From positions 1 through 52,757 of the IMG/VR virus record IMGVR_UViG_3300013014_000040: a DNA stretch of 52,757 bases, one strand, 5' to 3'. The DNA comes from a virus. Both the position numbers and the translations under genes were made by a program. This document shows, piece by piece, positions 8,263-16,820 of the stretch. The notes under the pieces are model-generated. The model saw only the letters and a program-made list of their open reading frames with translations, made no database searches and was not told the DNA's origin. Positions within the stretch are counted from its first letter, which is position 1, and each line of letters begins with the position of its first letter.

Positions 8263-11200
8263 CAGGAATAACTTATTTTAGAGTATCCATACTCCTTTTT
8301 GATTTCAATAAGCTTGTCTACAATATCTCGCATAGCATCGATATGTGATATACACATAATGAATCCAAACTGGGACTTAAGATAATCAAACAATGCGAAC
8401 ATGCTATTTAAATTATCAGAATCTAATACGCCAAATCCTTCGTCTATTGCTAAGAAGTTTGGTCTTGGTAAACTTGATATTTTAATTAATGATGTACGAA
8501 TTGCCAATGAAGCAATAAACTTTTCCATACCAGAACTTAATTCTAACGGCCAAAAGTTATCTTGGTCATAAACAATGTAACCGTTAATATTCTTTCCGTC
8601 AGTTTCTAACAATATAGAAAAGTCCACAATTTGCGCTAGTATATTATTTATCTCAGCTTCAATTTGCGGTAATGCTTTTGTAATCAATCGATACGGTACG
8701 CCGTCTCTTTTAACCGATAACAAATAATATTCATAGCCTTTATACTGTATTTCTAAATCATGTAATCTTGTAATAGCTTTTTCTGCATCATGTTTAGCTT
8801 GTTCAGCCATTAATATCTTTCCAGATATCTGTAAAATATTCGCTTCTAATGATTTTATTTCGTTTGTTAACCCAGCAATCTCTTGTTGATGCTCTAAAAT
8901 TTCTTCGTTCTTTTCTTCGTTAAATTTAAGGTCATCAATATGTTGTAATGAGTCATTTAAGAATCGATTCAATTCTTGCAAATCTGCATTAACGTTTTGA
9001 ATTGCTGATTTTAGTTTTTGATCTTTTAATTGTAATTCAGATTGCTTTAAAATATATTTCCCTTCTAATGCCTTTAATTCATGTATCGTTACGTAAGCTT
9101 TATTAATGCTATACATATCACACTTCGGCCAAATCGCAGCAATCTCTGCTTGTAATGTCATATATTCTTTTTGTAACTCAGGCAATCGTTCACTAGCTTT
9201 TTTAGTATCTTGTAACCATGGATTAGCCATGCAATATTTACAATTTGGATCCCATTGATGTTTTTCCAATTTTGAAACCATTTTTTCGGCATGTACAATA
9301 TCCATATCCAATAACTTTTCTCTCGATGTCAATTCGCGATGTGTATCAATATTGTTTAGAATCGCTTGTTTTTCAGCATCTAACAAATCTAAGTCATATA
9401 TACTTAGTGTATGAGCCGTACTATCAATATTGATAATTACAGTATCGAGTTGGGCTGTTATGTCATCTACCTGCGCTAATAAACTATCTAATTCAATTTG
9501 TTTTTTATCAACTTTAACACGTATATTATCTGGCTTTTCAATGCCAGTGCCAATAGTCTTTAGTTCTTTGGTCATGCTAATAACTATCTCAGTCAGATCA
9601 TCTTTCATAGATTCTAACTCAGACTTTTGTTTAGTAATATTTGCTAACGACTTAGATAAATTCGTTATGGATTGTCCAGCTTCCGCTAATGATGTACTAT
9701 GATCTATACGTTTATATTCTCTAATTAAAGCAGCTGTCTCACGAATTTCTTCATTTGCTATCTGATACTGTTGTTCAAATACGTCTATATCTAAAAACTG
9801 AGTAAGTAGTTCTTTACGTTCACGTTGTGACATATCAATAAACCCAGTGTTATTACTTTGCAAAGATAAAGCCGTTAACACAAAGTCTTCATATGAACCT
9901 AAATACTGACGAATTATTTTATTTGTAGTATCACGCTGGTCTCCATTTAATAACACTTCTTCGCCGTTTTCATCAATAACCCAAAAGTTAACATCAACTT
10001 TAACATGGCCCTTATTATTCTTTTTACCAGTACGTTGTATAAAATAATCTTTACCGTCTAATTCAAATTGAAACTTACAATCAAAATTACTACGTTTATT
10101 ATTTAATACATGTATCGCTTTTGTAGTACGACTACATCTATCAAAGCAGCAAAATGCCAATGCATCTAATAATGTAGATTTTCCAGATGCATTCGGAGCA
10201 AATAAGCCATATGACCCGTTCAATGTAGAAAAATCAACGACATTATCATTACCATAACTAAACATATTACTAAACTCAAACATCTTAGGAGTCCATAATG
10301 CATTTCTAGTTATTTCTGATTCAGGTAACTTACCGTGCACAGTACGATTAATATGTCTAACACAATCCAATAGTTCTTCATCTAAAGCATATTCATCATT
10401 TAAGTAATCTGTAATAGCGGTGTTTTGCCATTCCACATCACGAATATCACCAAAGTTAACTTTTTGCTTTGAATCATAATTGCTTAAAGCATTTACTTTA
10501 TGAATTGCAATCTCCTGCACTTTATATTGTTTACGTAATTCTGATACTATAGTTTTTAATACAGATGTTTCAGTATCTTTAACCTTTAATCTTAATTTTG
10601 GCTTCTTAGGTACATCATTTGACGGGTTAAGTATAACACCATTATCAATTTCAAATGTATAATAACCATGGTCATTAACAAGCTCAATAAACTCGGAAGT
10701 ACTAGTCGCCAAGTCCCATACTAATATTCCATGGTGCAAAGCTTCGCCATGGTTTTGTTGAATTAAACTACCCGGATATGCAATTGTTTTCTTGCTATCT
10801 AAGAATTGTAACTTATGAATATCTCCTAGCAATACTAGATCATGGCCTTCAAATAATTCATTTGTAACATGTGTATTACTTAAGGTCATTCCAATATCAG
10901 TTTGAGCTAAATTTACAGCTCCGTGGTGTAAAGCAATCTTATATTTTCCATCAAAATCTTTAGCTTTTATGTATTCAGATGGCTTATTAAAGATAGACAT
11001 AACGTTAAAGTGTACATCAGATATACAATATATCCCGTTGTCTTTAAGGTAATGTAATTGAGGGTGGTTAAGGGCCTTAACAATAGGGGAAATGGCGTCT
11101 AACCGAGTCGCGTTATTAAGGTTACAATCATGATTTCCGCAAATTATTATAGTAGGTGCAATATCCGCTAAATTCTGAAAAAAATCTGATACTACATGTA

Positions 11201-11408
11201 CTAGTTCTGGTGACATATCTGTTTTAGCGTGGACAATATCTCCAGCCACATAGATTAAACTGTCTTTTGTTTTTGTCTTTTTAATGTAAGTATATAACTT
11301 TTTAAATACTTGCTGGTATTCATCGTGTCGTTTAACATTCCTAACATGTACATCTGCAATGTGATAAATTTTATCAATATGCTCTAACCCAATATCTATA
11401 GTAAACAT
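8262..11408 (-). CDS. Mre11-Rad50 (T4 gp47-gp46 type) single-chain fusion
   Basis: 1048 residues combining both halves of the SbcCD/Mre11-Rad50 recombination nuclease. Residues 1-340 form the metallophosphoesterase: DVH (19-21), GDIVH (56-60), GNHD (91-94), HHG (161-163) and GDIH (195-198). Residues 375-1048 are the SMC-like ATPase: Walker A APNASGKST (404-412), a long coiled coil with a zinc hook CKYC at 723-726, an ELSSGMEK signature (956-963) and Walker B FLAIDE (985-990). T4 uses two proteins, gp47 (about 340 residues) and gp46 (about 560), to resect DNA ends for recombination-dependent replication. Here one open frame spans both with no stop. It overlaps the primase stop by 13 bases, so the two are co-expressed. 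Confidence 0.92.
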   Translation of the reverse strand: MFTIDIGLEHIDKIYHIADVHVRNVKRHDEYQQVFKKLYTYIKKTKTKDSLIYVAGDIVHAKTDMSPELVHVVSDFFQNLADIAPTIIICGNHDCNLNNATRLDAISPIVKALNHPQLHYLKDNGIYCISDVHFNVMSIFNKPSEYIKAKDFDGKYKIALHHGAVNLAQTDIGMTLSNTHVTNELFEGHDLVLLGDIHKLQFLDSKKTIAYPGSLIQQNHGEALHHGILVWDLATSTSEFIELVNDHGYYTFEIDNGVILNPSNDVPKKPKLRLKVKDTETSVLKTIVSELRKQYKVQEIAIHKVNALSNYDSKQKVNFGDIRDVEWQNTAITDYLNDEYALDEELLDCVRHINRTVHGKLPESEITRNALWTPKMFEFSNMFSYGNDNVVDFSTLNGSYGLFAPNASGKSTLLDALAFCCFDRCSRTTKAIHVLNNKRSNFDCKFQFELDGKDYFIQRTGKKNNKGHVKVDVNFWVIDENGEEVLLNGDQRDTTNKIIRQYLGSYEDFVLTALSLQSNNTGFIDMSQRERKELLTQFLDIDVFEQQYQIANEEIRETAALIREYKRIDHSTSLAEAGQSITNLSKSLANITKQKSELESMKDDLTEIVISMTKELKTIGTGIEKPDNIRVKVDKKQIELDSLLAQVDDITAQLDTVIINIDSTAHTLSIYDLDLLDAEKQAILNNIDTHRELTSREKLLDMDIVHAEKMVSKLEKHQWDPNCKYCMANPWLQDTKKASERLPELQKEYMTLQAEIAAIWPKCDMYSINKAYVTIHELKALEGKYILKQSELQLKDQKLKSAIQNVNADLQELNRFLNDSLQHIDDLKFNEEKNEEILEHQQEIAGLTNEIKSLEANILQISGKILMAEQAKHDAEKAITRLHDLEIQYKGYEYYLLSVKRDGVPYRLITKALPQIEAEINNILAQIVDFSILLETDGKNINGYIVYDQDNFWPLELSSGMEKFIASLAIRTSLIKISSLPRPNFLAIDEGFGVLDSDNLNSMFALFDYLKSQFGFIMCISHIDAMRDIVDKLIEIKKEYGYSKISYS

Positions 11409-12322
11409 AGTATTTTCTCTTCTATTAATTTATTTGCAGTTAACTGCGGCGTCAAGTCTAATAATTCTTTTATCTTTAAGAATCCTAATTTACTAGGATC
11501 TTTATCTGTTAAGTCTACAAAGTATACATTAACTCCGTTACTTATAAAATACTCAGCAGCTTCTAATGCTTGCTTACGAGCATCTAAATCTAAACATATG
11601 TAAATGTCCGTCACTCCCTTTTCAACAATACGTTTCTTTAAAGTATTTGAGATAGTCTTACCAAACAATGGAATAACGTTACGTTTGATTGCAATTGCAT
11701 CAAATGCTCCTTCTACTAATATAATAGGCATAGTCCAGTTTATATGTAATTCAAATCCAACTATATCTTTTGATACTTTAGGATTCTTATGTTTATACAT
11801 ATCTGACTCGTAATAAGCTCTAGCTACAAAGTAGTTTAAACTCCCATTAGCATCGTAACTAGGAATTATAATTTTTTTAGCGTATTGGCCTTTCCTACAG
11901 TACCCCATTCTATACTTAAGAATATCTTTAATAGTGATACCTCGATTCTTAAGATAATAAATAGCATTTCTATACTCCGGAGATGTCGTATCCAATACCC
12001 ATAATGGACGATATTCTTCTGGCAATGTAACAACCGGAGTATCTGTTGTAGTCTTAGTAGGTTTATATTCTGTCTCATCTACTAGTTTAAGTAATTGAGC
12101 AATCTTATCGCGTTGAACATTAAGTTTACGAAACAAGACACTTAACTTTCTACCAGATGCATTACAAACCCAGCAATGCCAGTATTGTGTTACAAGATTA
12201 ACTTCTAGCTTCTTCTTTTGAGTATGACAGAATGGACAACAATAAGCTATGTTATCGTTGGAATTCGTTTTGCCTTTACCTAAGACAGAATCTAATAAAG
12301 TGATTAAAGAGTACTTACTCAT
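11396..12322 (-). CDS. DnaG-type DNA primase (T4 gp61-like role)
   Basis: 308 residues. The N-terminal zinc-binding domain has CPFC at 29-32 and CWVC at 50-53, with a preceding His49, as in CHC2-type primases. The Toprim core follows: VEGAFDA carries the catalytic Glu, and ICLDLDARKQA the DxD pair. The middle domain has the KNRGIT...YRMGYC stretch seen in phage primases. It would lay RNA primers for lagging-strand synthesis with a helicase that is not in this window. It is shorter than bacterial DnaG (about 600 residues), as phage versions usually are. Its 3' end overlaps the Mre11-Rad50 gene. Confidence 0.9.
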   Translation of the reverse strand: MSKYSLITLLDSVLGKGKTNSNDNIAYCCPFCHTQKKKLEVNLVTQYWHCWVCNASGRKLSVLFRKLNVQRDKIAQLLKLVDETEYKPTKTTTDTPVVTLPEEYRPLWVLDTTSPEYRNAIYYLKNRGITIKDILKYRMGYCRKGQYAKKIIIPSYDANGSLNYFVARAYYESDMYKHKNPKVSKDIVGFELHINWTMPIILVEGAFDAIAIKRNVIPLFGKTISNTLKKRIVEKGVTDIYICLDLDARKQALEAAEYFISNGVNVYFVDLTDKDPSKLGFLKIKELLDLTPQLTANKLIEEKILCLL

Positions 12323-12416
12323 TATAATATTATAACATTATATGATTAGCAACGTTATTATATAACATTGTTTCATTCATTAACTTTCATAAAAATTTAT
12401 TAATATGAATTTATAT

Positions 12417-12442
12417 AAAAAATCTCATAAGATCAAGAGATT
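12417..12442 (-). terminator. Candidate rho-independent terminator after endonuclease gene
   Basis: On the minus strand AATCTC and GAGATT form a 6-bp stem around a 10-base loop, followed by TTTTTTA. The stem begins in the last codons of the endonuclease gene and covers its stop. The short stem makes this moderate. Confidence 0.45.
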
Positions 12443-12840
12443 AGCCAACTTTCCGGAATCTTTTTTTCTGCCCACTGAATTCCATGCTTATCACAAAAGT
12501 CTGCATATGATGTTTTTGAACCTTTACGAATCTTGGTTTTTGGGCTTTGAAAGAGGATGCGTACATCGAGCTCCGGGTGTTGTTCTTTAACTAATAAGTG
12601 CTTTTTACGGTCTTCTGTAGTCCAACGACCCTTTGTTTCTATTAGTATTCCATTCGGTAACGTGAAATCAACTGTATATTTTGACTGGCGTTCCGGTACT
12701 GTATACTTGATAACAGTCTGTTCGTACTTAGGATCTATATTTAATTCTTCTAACTGTTCAGATATCTTATGTTCGAAACCTGAGCGATAACCGTATTTGA
12801 TAGCGTTCGACCGTATCTTAGACTTTACATTCCATGCCAT
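12433..12840 (-). CDS. T7-type endonuclease I (Holliday-junction resolvase)
   Basis: 135 residues that align along their length with T7 gp3. The catalytic set is present with T7 spacing: Glu23, Asp58 (VDFTLPNG), Glu68 and Lys70 (IETKGRW) correspond to T7 Glu20, Asp55, Glu65 and Lys67. RKKHLLVKEQHPELDVRILF and KGSKTSYADFCDKHGI also match the family closely. The enzyme cuts branched DNA made during recombination and before packaging. T4 itself uses an unrelated enzyme (gp49, endonuclease VII), so a T7-type resolvase in a T4-like genome is a replacement. It stands between the primase and a tail gene. Confidence 0.95.
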   Translation of the reverse strand: MAWNVKSKIRSNAIKYGYRSGFEHKISEQLEELNIDPKYEQTVIKYTVPERQSKYTVDFTLPNGILIETKGRWTTEDRKKHLLVKEQHPELDVRILFQSPKTKIRKGSKTSYADFCDKHGIQWAEKKIPESWLIS

Positions 12841-12856
12841 AACTTATTCCTTTTAT

Positions 12857-12864
12857 ATAAATAT
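12857..12864 (-). promoter_or_regulatory. ATATTTAT upstream motif
   Basis: CATATTTATA then TAAAAGGAATAAGTT before the ATG at 12840 of the endonuclease gene; good ribosome site AAAAGGAA. Confidence 0.4.
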
Positions 12865-12869
12865 GATGA

Positions 12870-14711
12870 TTAGTAATCCCAACGAAGAATTATATTTGTC
12901 GGTATATCATCACGTTTTTGTATTGCTTGACCCAATTTTCCTACGGCTAACAACTGGCCTTTATTATTGTACAATCCAATTGTAGTGATATATGGATATA
13001 TACTGCCTGATATAAATCCTGTTAAACGATACTCACCTGGCTCGTTATATCGTTCAGCTCCTCGACCCGGTCCTGCTGTATTACAATTATTATCTTGCCC
13101 ACTACCCATTCTAAATGTAGCAGTAGGGTTAGTACTTACATTCATAACATCTGCTGGTACACGTACCATTACTTCATTTTCATAAACGGTACGTTGGCCT
13201 CTATATGTTAAATTCCAATCTCCGATAAAGAATCCAGATCCGGAATTATATTTTGGTAATGGCGATGTTATAACTACTTGTTCATTTCTATAAAATACAT
13301 TTCCGGCTACATTAGTTTGATATAGTGAGCCAGATAAATAATGTCTATTAGCTAATGACTGTATAGCAGTATCATTTAACGAATAATCATAAAAACGTAA
13401 CTCAGCTAAATTGCCTTTATACCCAAATCGATATGTAGTATCAACAGCTCCTATTATAATATCAGCCATATTCACTGTTGTTTCTGATGGTATAAAGTTT
13501 ACAGCTTCTGATACACCGTTTCGGTATATTGTGATATTATCTCCGTTATATACAATAGCATAATGTTGCCATATGGATGCAGACACTCCGGCATATAACT
13601 CGGTTGTTGTATTGCCATCACTAGCAATAAATTTTAATGACGGACGATCACCGGTCGCTACAGTGTAACTAGCAGATACATAACTACTAGATACATAAAA
13701 GTTATTTAATACAGTACCTAAGCTTATTTCAAAAGGTGTTTTATAACCAACCCATGGCTCTGTTAAATGATTTGGACGATTAATAACTGTATCAGCATAT
13801 CCTATCACTGTACCGGTATTATTACCATTAGGTATAGGCTGCAATTGTCTAGTTACTGAACCTTTTGATAGAATAACACTTGGAGCTGTTGTACTATTTA
13901 ATGAAGCCGAATCTGGATTAATCCAGAATGATATAGACCATCGGTCACAATGATTAAACCTATTATAAATTTCGTTATTAGCTAATCGTATATAACTAGA
14001 CCCGTTAAAGTATCCAGATAATCCAGAATCATGTACATTAGATGTACCATTGATTAAAGTAACCCCCGGCCGAATTTCTACATTACATACAATACTATCA
14101 ACGGTTGTATTTTGACGTTGAAATGTAATATTACCTGCGTCAATTAATCCAAAATTATTATTGAACTTACGGTACGTGTCATTAAATGTATAATACATAC
14201 GTAAATAACTAGCAGATGCAAATGAGCTAGTTAGTATAAGCGAATCACGTAAGCTACCATATGAATCATCGCGTAATGTAATCTGTTGTCCACTAACAGA
14301 ACTAGATACAGTAACACTCCCTGGCTTTATTCGTTCGCCGGCATCTAAATATGGAATGGCTATTGTGGAAGCCGAATAAAATAAAAATTTATAGTTTTTA
14401 TCAATATTTGTTAACTCACTACTTCTAGCCCAATCATATGGGTATCGATAAAATCGATGATCTAAGCTACGCCATTCAATATTTTGATCTGACTGATCTG
14501 TATTAAGTAAAAATCTAGATGACGGGTCATTTGTACTGATGAAACCTGTATTATGTACTGCCGATCGAATATAATAACCAGAACTAGTATTAGCTAAGTT
14601 ACAACTTGATCCTGTTATATTTGTAACAGTATACTGTTTGTATACTTTAAAAGGTCGTACATGTACGTCATTAAATCGTACCGGTCTAAATACAGATGGT
14701 GTAGCTGACAT
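12870..14711 (-). CDS. Tail structural protein with LamG/concanavalin-like domain
   Basis: 613 residues. A LamG-type lectin fold lies at about 215-455: SGYFNGSSYIRL, WSISFWINPDS, WQHYAIVYNGDNITIYRNG and GNLAELRFYDYSL are the strands usually conserved in such domains. The last 45 residues (PYITTIGLYNNKGQLLAVGKL) match the C-terminus of the neighbour at 14721-16076, so the two proteins share a terminal module. Such domains commonly bind glycans or act as virion decoration. It begins nine bases after its neighbour's stop, within the tail operon. Confidence 0.75.
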   Translation of the reverse strand: MSATPSVFRPVRFNDVHVRPFKVYKQYTVTNITGSSCNLANTSSGYYIRSAVHNTGFISTNDPSSRFLLNTDQSDQNIEWRSLDHRFYRYPYDWARSSELTNIDKNYKFLFYSASTIAIPYLDAGERIKPGSVTVSSSVSGQQITLRDDSYGSLRDSLILTSSFASASYLRMYYTFNDTYRKFNNNFGLIDAGNITFQRQNTTVDSIVCNVEIRPGVTLINGTSNVHDSGLSGYFNGSSYIRLANNEIYNRFNHCDRWSISFWINPDSASLNSTTAPSVILSKGSVTRQLQPIPNGNNTGTVIGYADTVINRPNHLTEPWVGYKTPFEISLGTVLNNFYVSSSYVSASYTVATGDRPSLKFIASDGNTTTELYAGVSASIWQHYAIVYNGDNITIYRNGVSEAVNFIPSETTVNMADIIIGAVDTTYRFGYKGNLAELRFYDYSLNDTAIQSLANRHYLSGSLYQTNVAGNVFYRNEQVVITSPLPKYNSGSGFFIGDWNLTYRGQRTVYENEVMVRVPADVMNVSTNPTATFRMGSGQDNNCNTAGPGRGAERYNEPGEYRLTGFISGSIYPYITTIGLYNNKGQLLAVGKLGQAIQKRDDIPTNIILRWDY

Positions 14712-14720
14712 ATCATTTTA

Positions 14721-16076
14721 TTAAAAATCTAATTTTACTTTGATAAGAGCTTCGCGAGTAAATGATTTCAATATTGGCTTACTAAGTTTAGCTACTGCTA
14801 ACAATTCTTTATTGGTATTATAAAGGCCTACTGTTGTAATATATACTTGAGGATCTTGGAAGAAAGTTGCATATTTTAAATCTCCATATGAACCTGTTGT
14901 AAATGAAGGATTATTTGTGTAATTATACTCAGCATTTTTTACACGTACAAAGTAATACGTAGATTTTACTTGTTCAGATGATCTGGCTTGAATTCCGTAA
15001 TTAAAGGTTGTAGTACTAGAAATAGCACCTGAGCCTGATAATGAAGTATACATCTTCATGGCATTATCACCTTGCACTTGAGATCCGGTAGTTGTATTAA
15101 ACGAAGCTGAAAGATTTAATCGATCTCCATCTAATACTACAACTCCATAGTCAGGGTAAAATAAACCAAAGTATTGTGGTGCTGATGGATTAAATAATGT
15201 AGCTCCACCATCAATAGTACCAGATACAATATTGTACACTCTTCCAGCTTCACCTATAGTACCTAAAGTAGTTGATGAATCATCAATCAATCGTAATACT
15301 GCATTTGCGCTGTTAACTCTTACATTTGATCCGGTATGTACATTATTTGCATATAACGACCCAGATAAGTAAGCTAAATTGATTTCTAAGTTTCCTGGGT
15401 CAATTTTTTCTCTCCAACGAGCTCTATTAAAATTCAATACATAAATATTATCAGTATCACGTCCGTTAATAGTAAATTTATAATCGGTAGGATTTAGTAA
15501 TGTTTGAGCCCATTGCGCATAAATTGCTCGAGATGGAGTATCATTATTAAGGTTACCTGTTAAATCAACTGAACCAGATCCAGCATAATTACCGTATGCA
15601 ATAGAAAATTGCGGTTCGGTGCCAGGACCACCACAATTGCAATCTCCAGTATATATCTCACGATAATATGTATTCTGTATTGAAGTTTCTAATGAACTTG
15701 TATAAAATGATAACATACTTCCGGAGTTACATGAAAATAATCCCTTTGTAACAGTATCGACATTGTTAGGTAAAATGTCGTCTACGGAATTAAATGTTGT
15801 ATAAATACGTCCGCCGCGAGGTGGTCTCATACTAGGACCAACAATTATACCATTAGGGCCACTATTAGCATTCTGTACGGTATTACCGAAACTATCTGTT
15901 TGCATGCCATCTCTTACCGGACCGCTATTTCCAGCTCCACCTGACGTAGTCGATCCAGGACTACCTGCTGCTAACCAGTTTAAATACGCATTCTGTGTAG
16001 CTGCTGCGTTATTTAAATTTACTCCCAAATTTGTTGCCCAAGTTAAAAAAGCCTGGGGATACTGTTGTGCTGCCAT
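14721..16076 (-). CDS. Tail/baseplate structural protein sharing C-terminal module with neighbour
   Basis: 451 residues. A Gly/Ser-rich segment at 50-85 separates a short helical N-terminus from a beta-rich body. The C-terminus (YITTVGLYNTNKELLAVAKL, then PILKS) closely parallels that of the 613-residue protein downstream, suggesting duplication of a trimerisation or attachment domain. No enzyme motif is seen. Its place after the giant wedge proteins suggests a baseplate-periphery role like T4 gp8-gp10, without sequence proof. Confidence 0.65.
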   Translation of the reverse strand: MAAQQYPQAFLTWATNLGVNLNNAAATQNAYLNWLAAGSPGSTTSGGAGNSGPVRDGMQTDSFGNTVQNANSGPNGIIVGPSMRPPRGGRIYTTFNSVDDILPNNVDTVTKGLFSCNSGSMLSFYTSSLETSIQNTYYREIYTGDCNCGGPGTEPQFSIAYGNYAGSGSVDLTGNLNNDTPSRAIYAQWAQTLLNPTDYKFTINGRDTDNIYVLNFNRARWREKIDPGNLEINLAYLSGSLYANNVHTGSNVRVNSANAVLRLIDDSSTTLGTIGEAGRVYNIVSGTIDGGATLFNPSAPQYFGLFYPDYGVVVLDGDRLNLSASFNTTTGSQVQGDNAMKMYTSLSGSGAISSTTTFNYGIQARSSEQVKSTYYFVRVKNAEYNYTNNPSFTTGSYGDLKYATFFQDPQVYITTVGLYNTNKELLAVAKLSKPILKSFTREALIKVKLDF

Positions 16077-16111
16077 ATTATTCTATTTTATTATTTTATC
16101 TTATTATTTTA

Positions 16112-16780
16112 TTATCCACTAATACCTTGACCAGGTGTAGTCGCTACTTGTAATTGAAGCACTGTAACATTAATTGTTACACGTCCGCCGGTCTCATTAC
16201 CGATAATTAATATAGTTGCTTGCTTATTTTGTGTTATTTGAGGAGCTCCAGTAAACTGGAATGTCTGTCCTGTAACTGTAACACTTTGTGCTGATTCATT
16301 GTCGCCAATAAATTGCGGAACTGATGCACCTGTTTGCAACGGAGCATTATTTACAGCATATATAGTACCAGCATCCGAATCAGATAATATCGCTGTATAT
16401 CCATATTGAGAATTACCACCAGCAAAATTAACGGTTTGTGGTTGAATAGTAAATGATTGACCTGAATCAAGTGTAATATCTGTTTGAGCAACGGCTACTA
16501 CCGGTATTCTTACAGTACCACGTGGTAACGTTACTAATTTATATTTCAACATTAATGTCTCATCTGGTAAAGCTTCGATGATAGGCATATTTTCTATTGC
16601 AGCGCCGTAATATGCAGTACCTAGCGGATGTTCTGTATTGTATAACCCGTAGTCAATTTCATCATCAGCTAAAGCGAATTGAGTAATTACAAATTCGTTT
16701 TGACCACGTGCCAATAACTCTCTCCCTTTTTTAGTAAGGATAGCATCTACTGTTATTGTACTATTATCTAAATATCCCAT
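16112..16780 (-). CDS. Baseplate/tail structural protein, about 220 residues
   Basis: 222 residues starting MGYLDNSTITVDAILTKKGR, a start style common to structural proteins in T4-like marine phages (LTKKGRELLARG). The rest is beta-rich with a Gly/Thr-rich C-terminus. It is flanked by giant wedge and tail genes. An exact T4 counterpart is not recognised. Confidence 0.6.
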   Translation of the reverse strand: MGYLDNSTITVDAILTKKGRELLARGQNEFVITQFALADDEIDYGLYNTEHPLGTAYYGAAIENMPIIEALPDETLMLKYKLVTLPRGTVRIPVVAVAQTDITLDSGQSFTIQPQTVNFAGGNSQYGYTAILSDSDAGTIYAVNNAPLQTGASVPQFIGDNESAQSVTVTGQTFQFTGAPQITQNKQATILIIGNETGGRVTINVTVLQLQVATTPGQGISG

Positions 16781-16798
16781 AAAATTCCTTATTTTTTA

Positions 16799-16806
16799 AT
16801 AAATAT
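16799..16806 (-). promoter_or_regulatory. ATATTTAT upstream motif
   Basis: CATATTTATT then AAAAAATAAGGAATTTT before the ATG at 16780; in the 40-base gap after the 1480-residue gene. Confidence 0.4.
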
Positions 16807-16820
16807 GCATGTCATTAAAA

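Noticed and set aside
12770-12800. GTTCGAAACC, a tRNA T-loop-like string
   Set aside because: It is inside the endonuclease coding sequence and no acceptor or anticodon arms fold around it.
15447-15454. ATATTTAT inside a tail gene
   Set aside because: It is in the coding sequence far from any start; some copies are expected by chance in AT-rich DNA.
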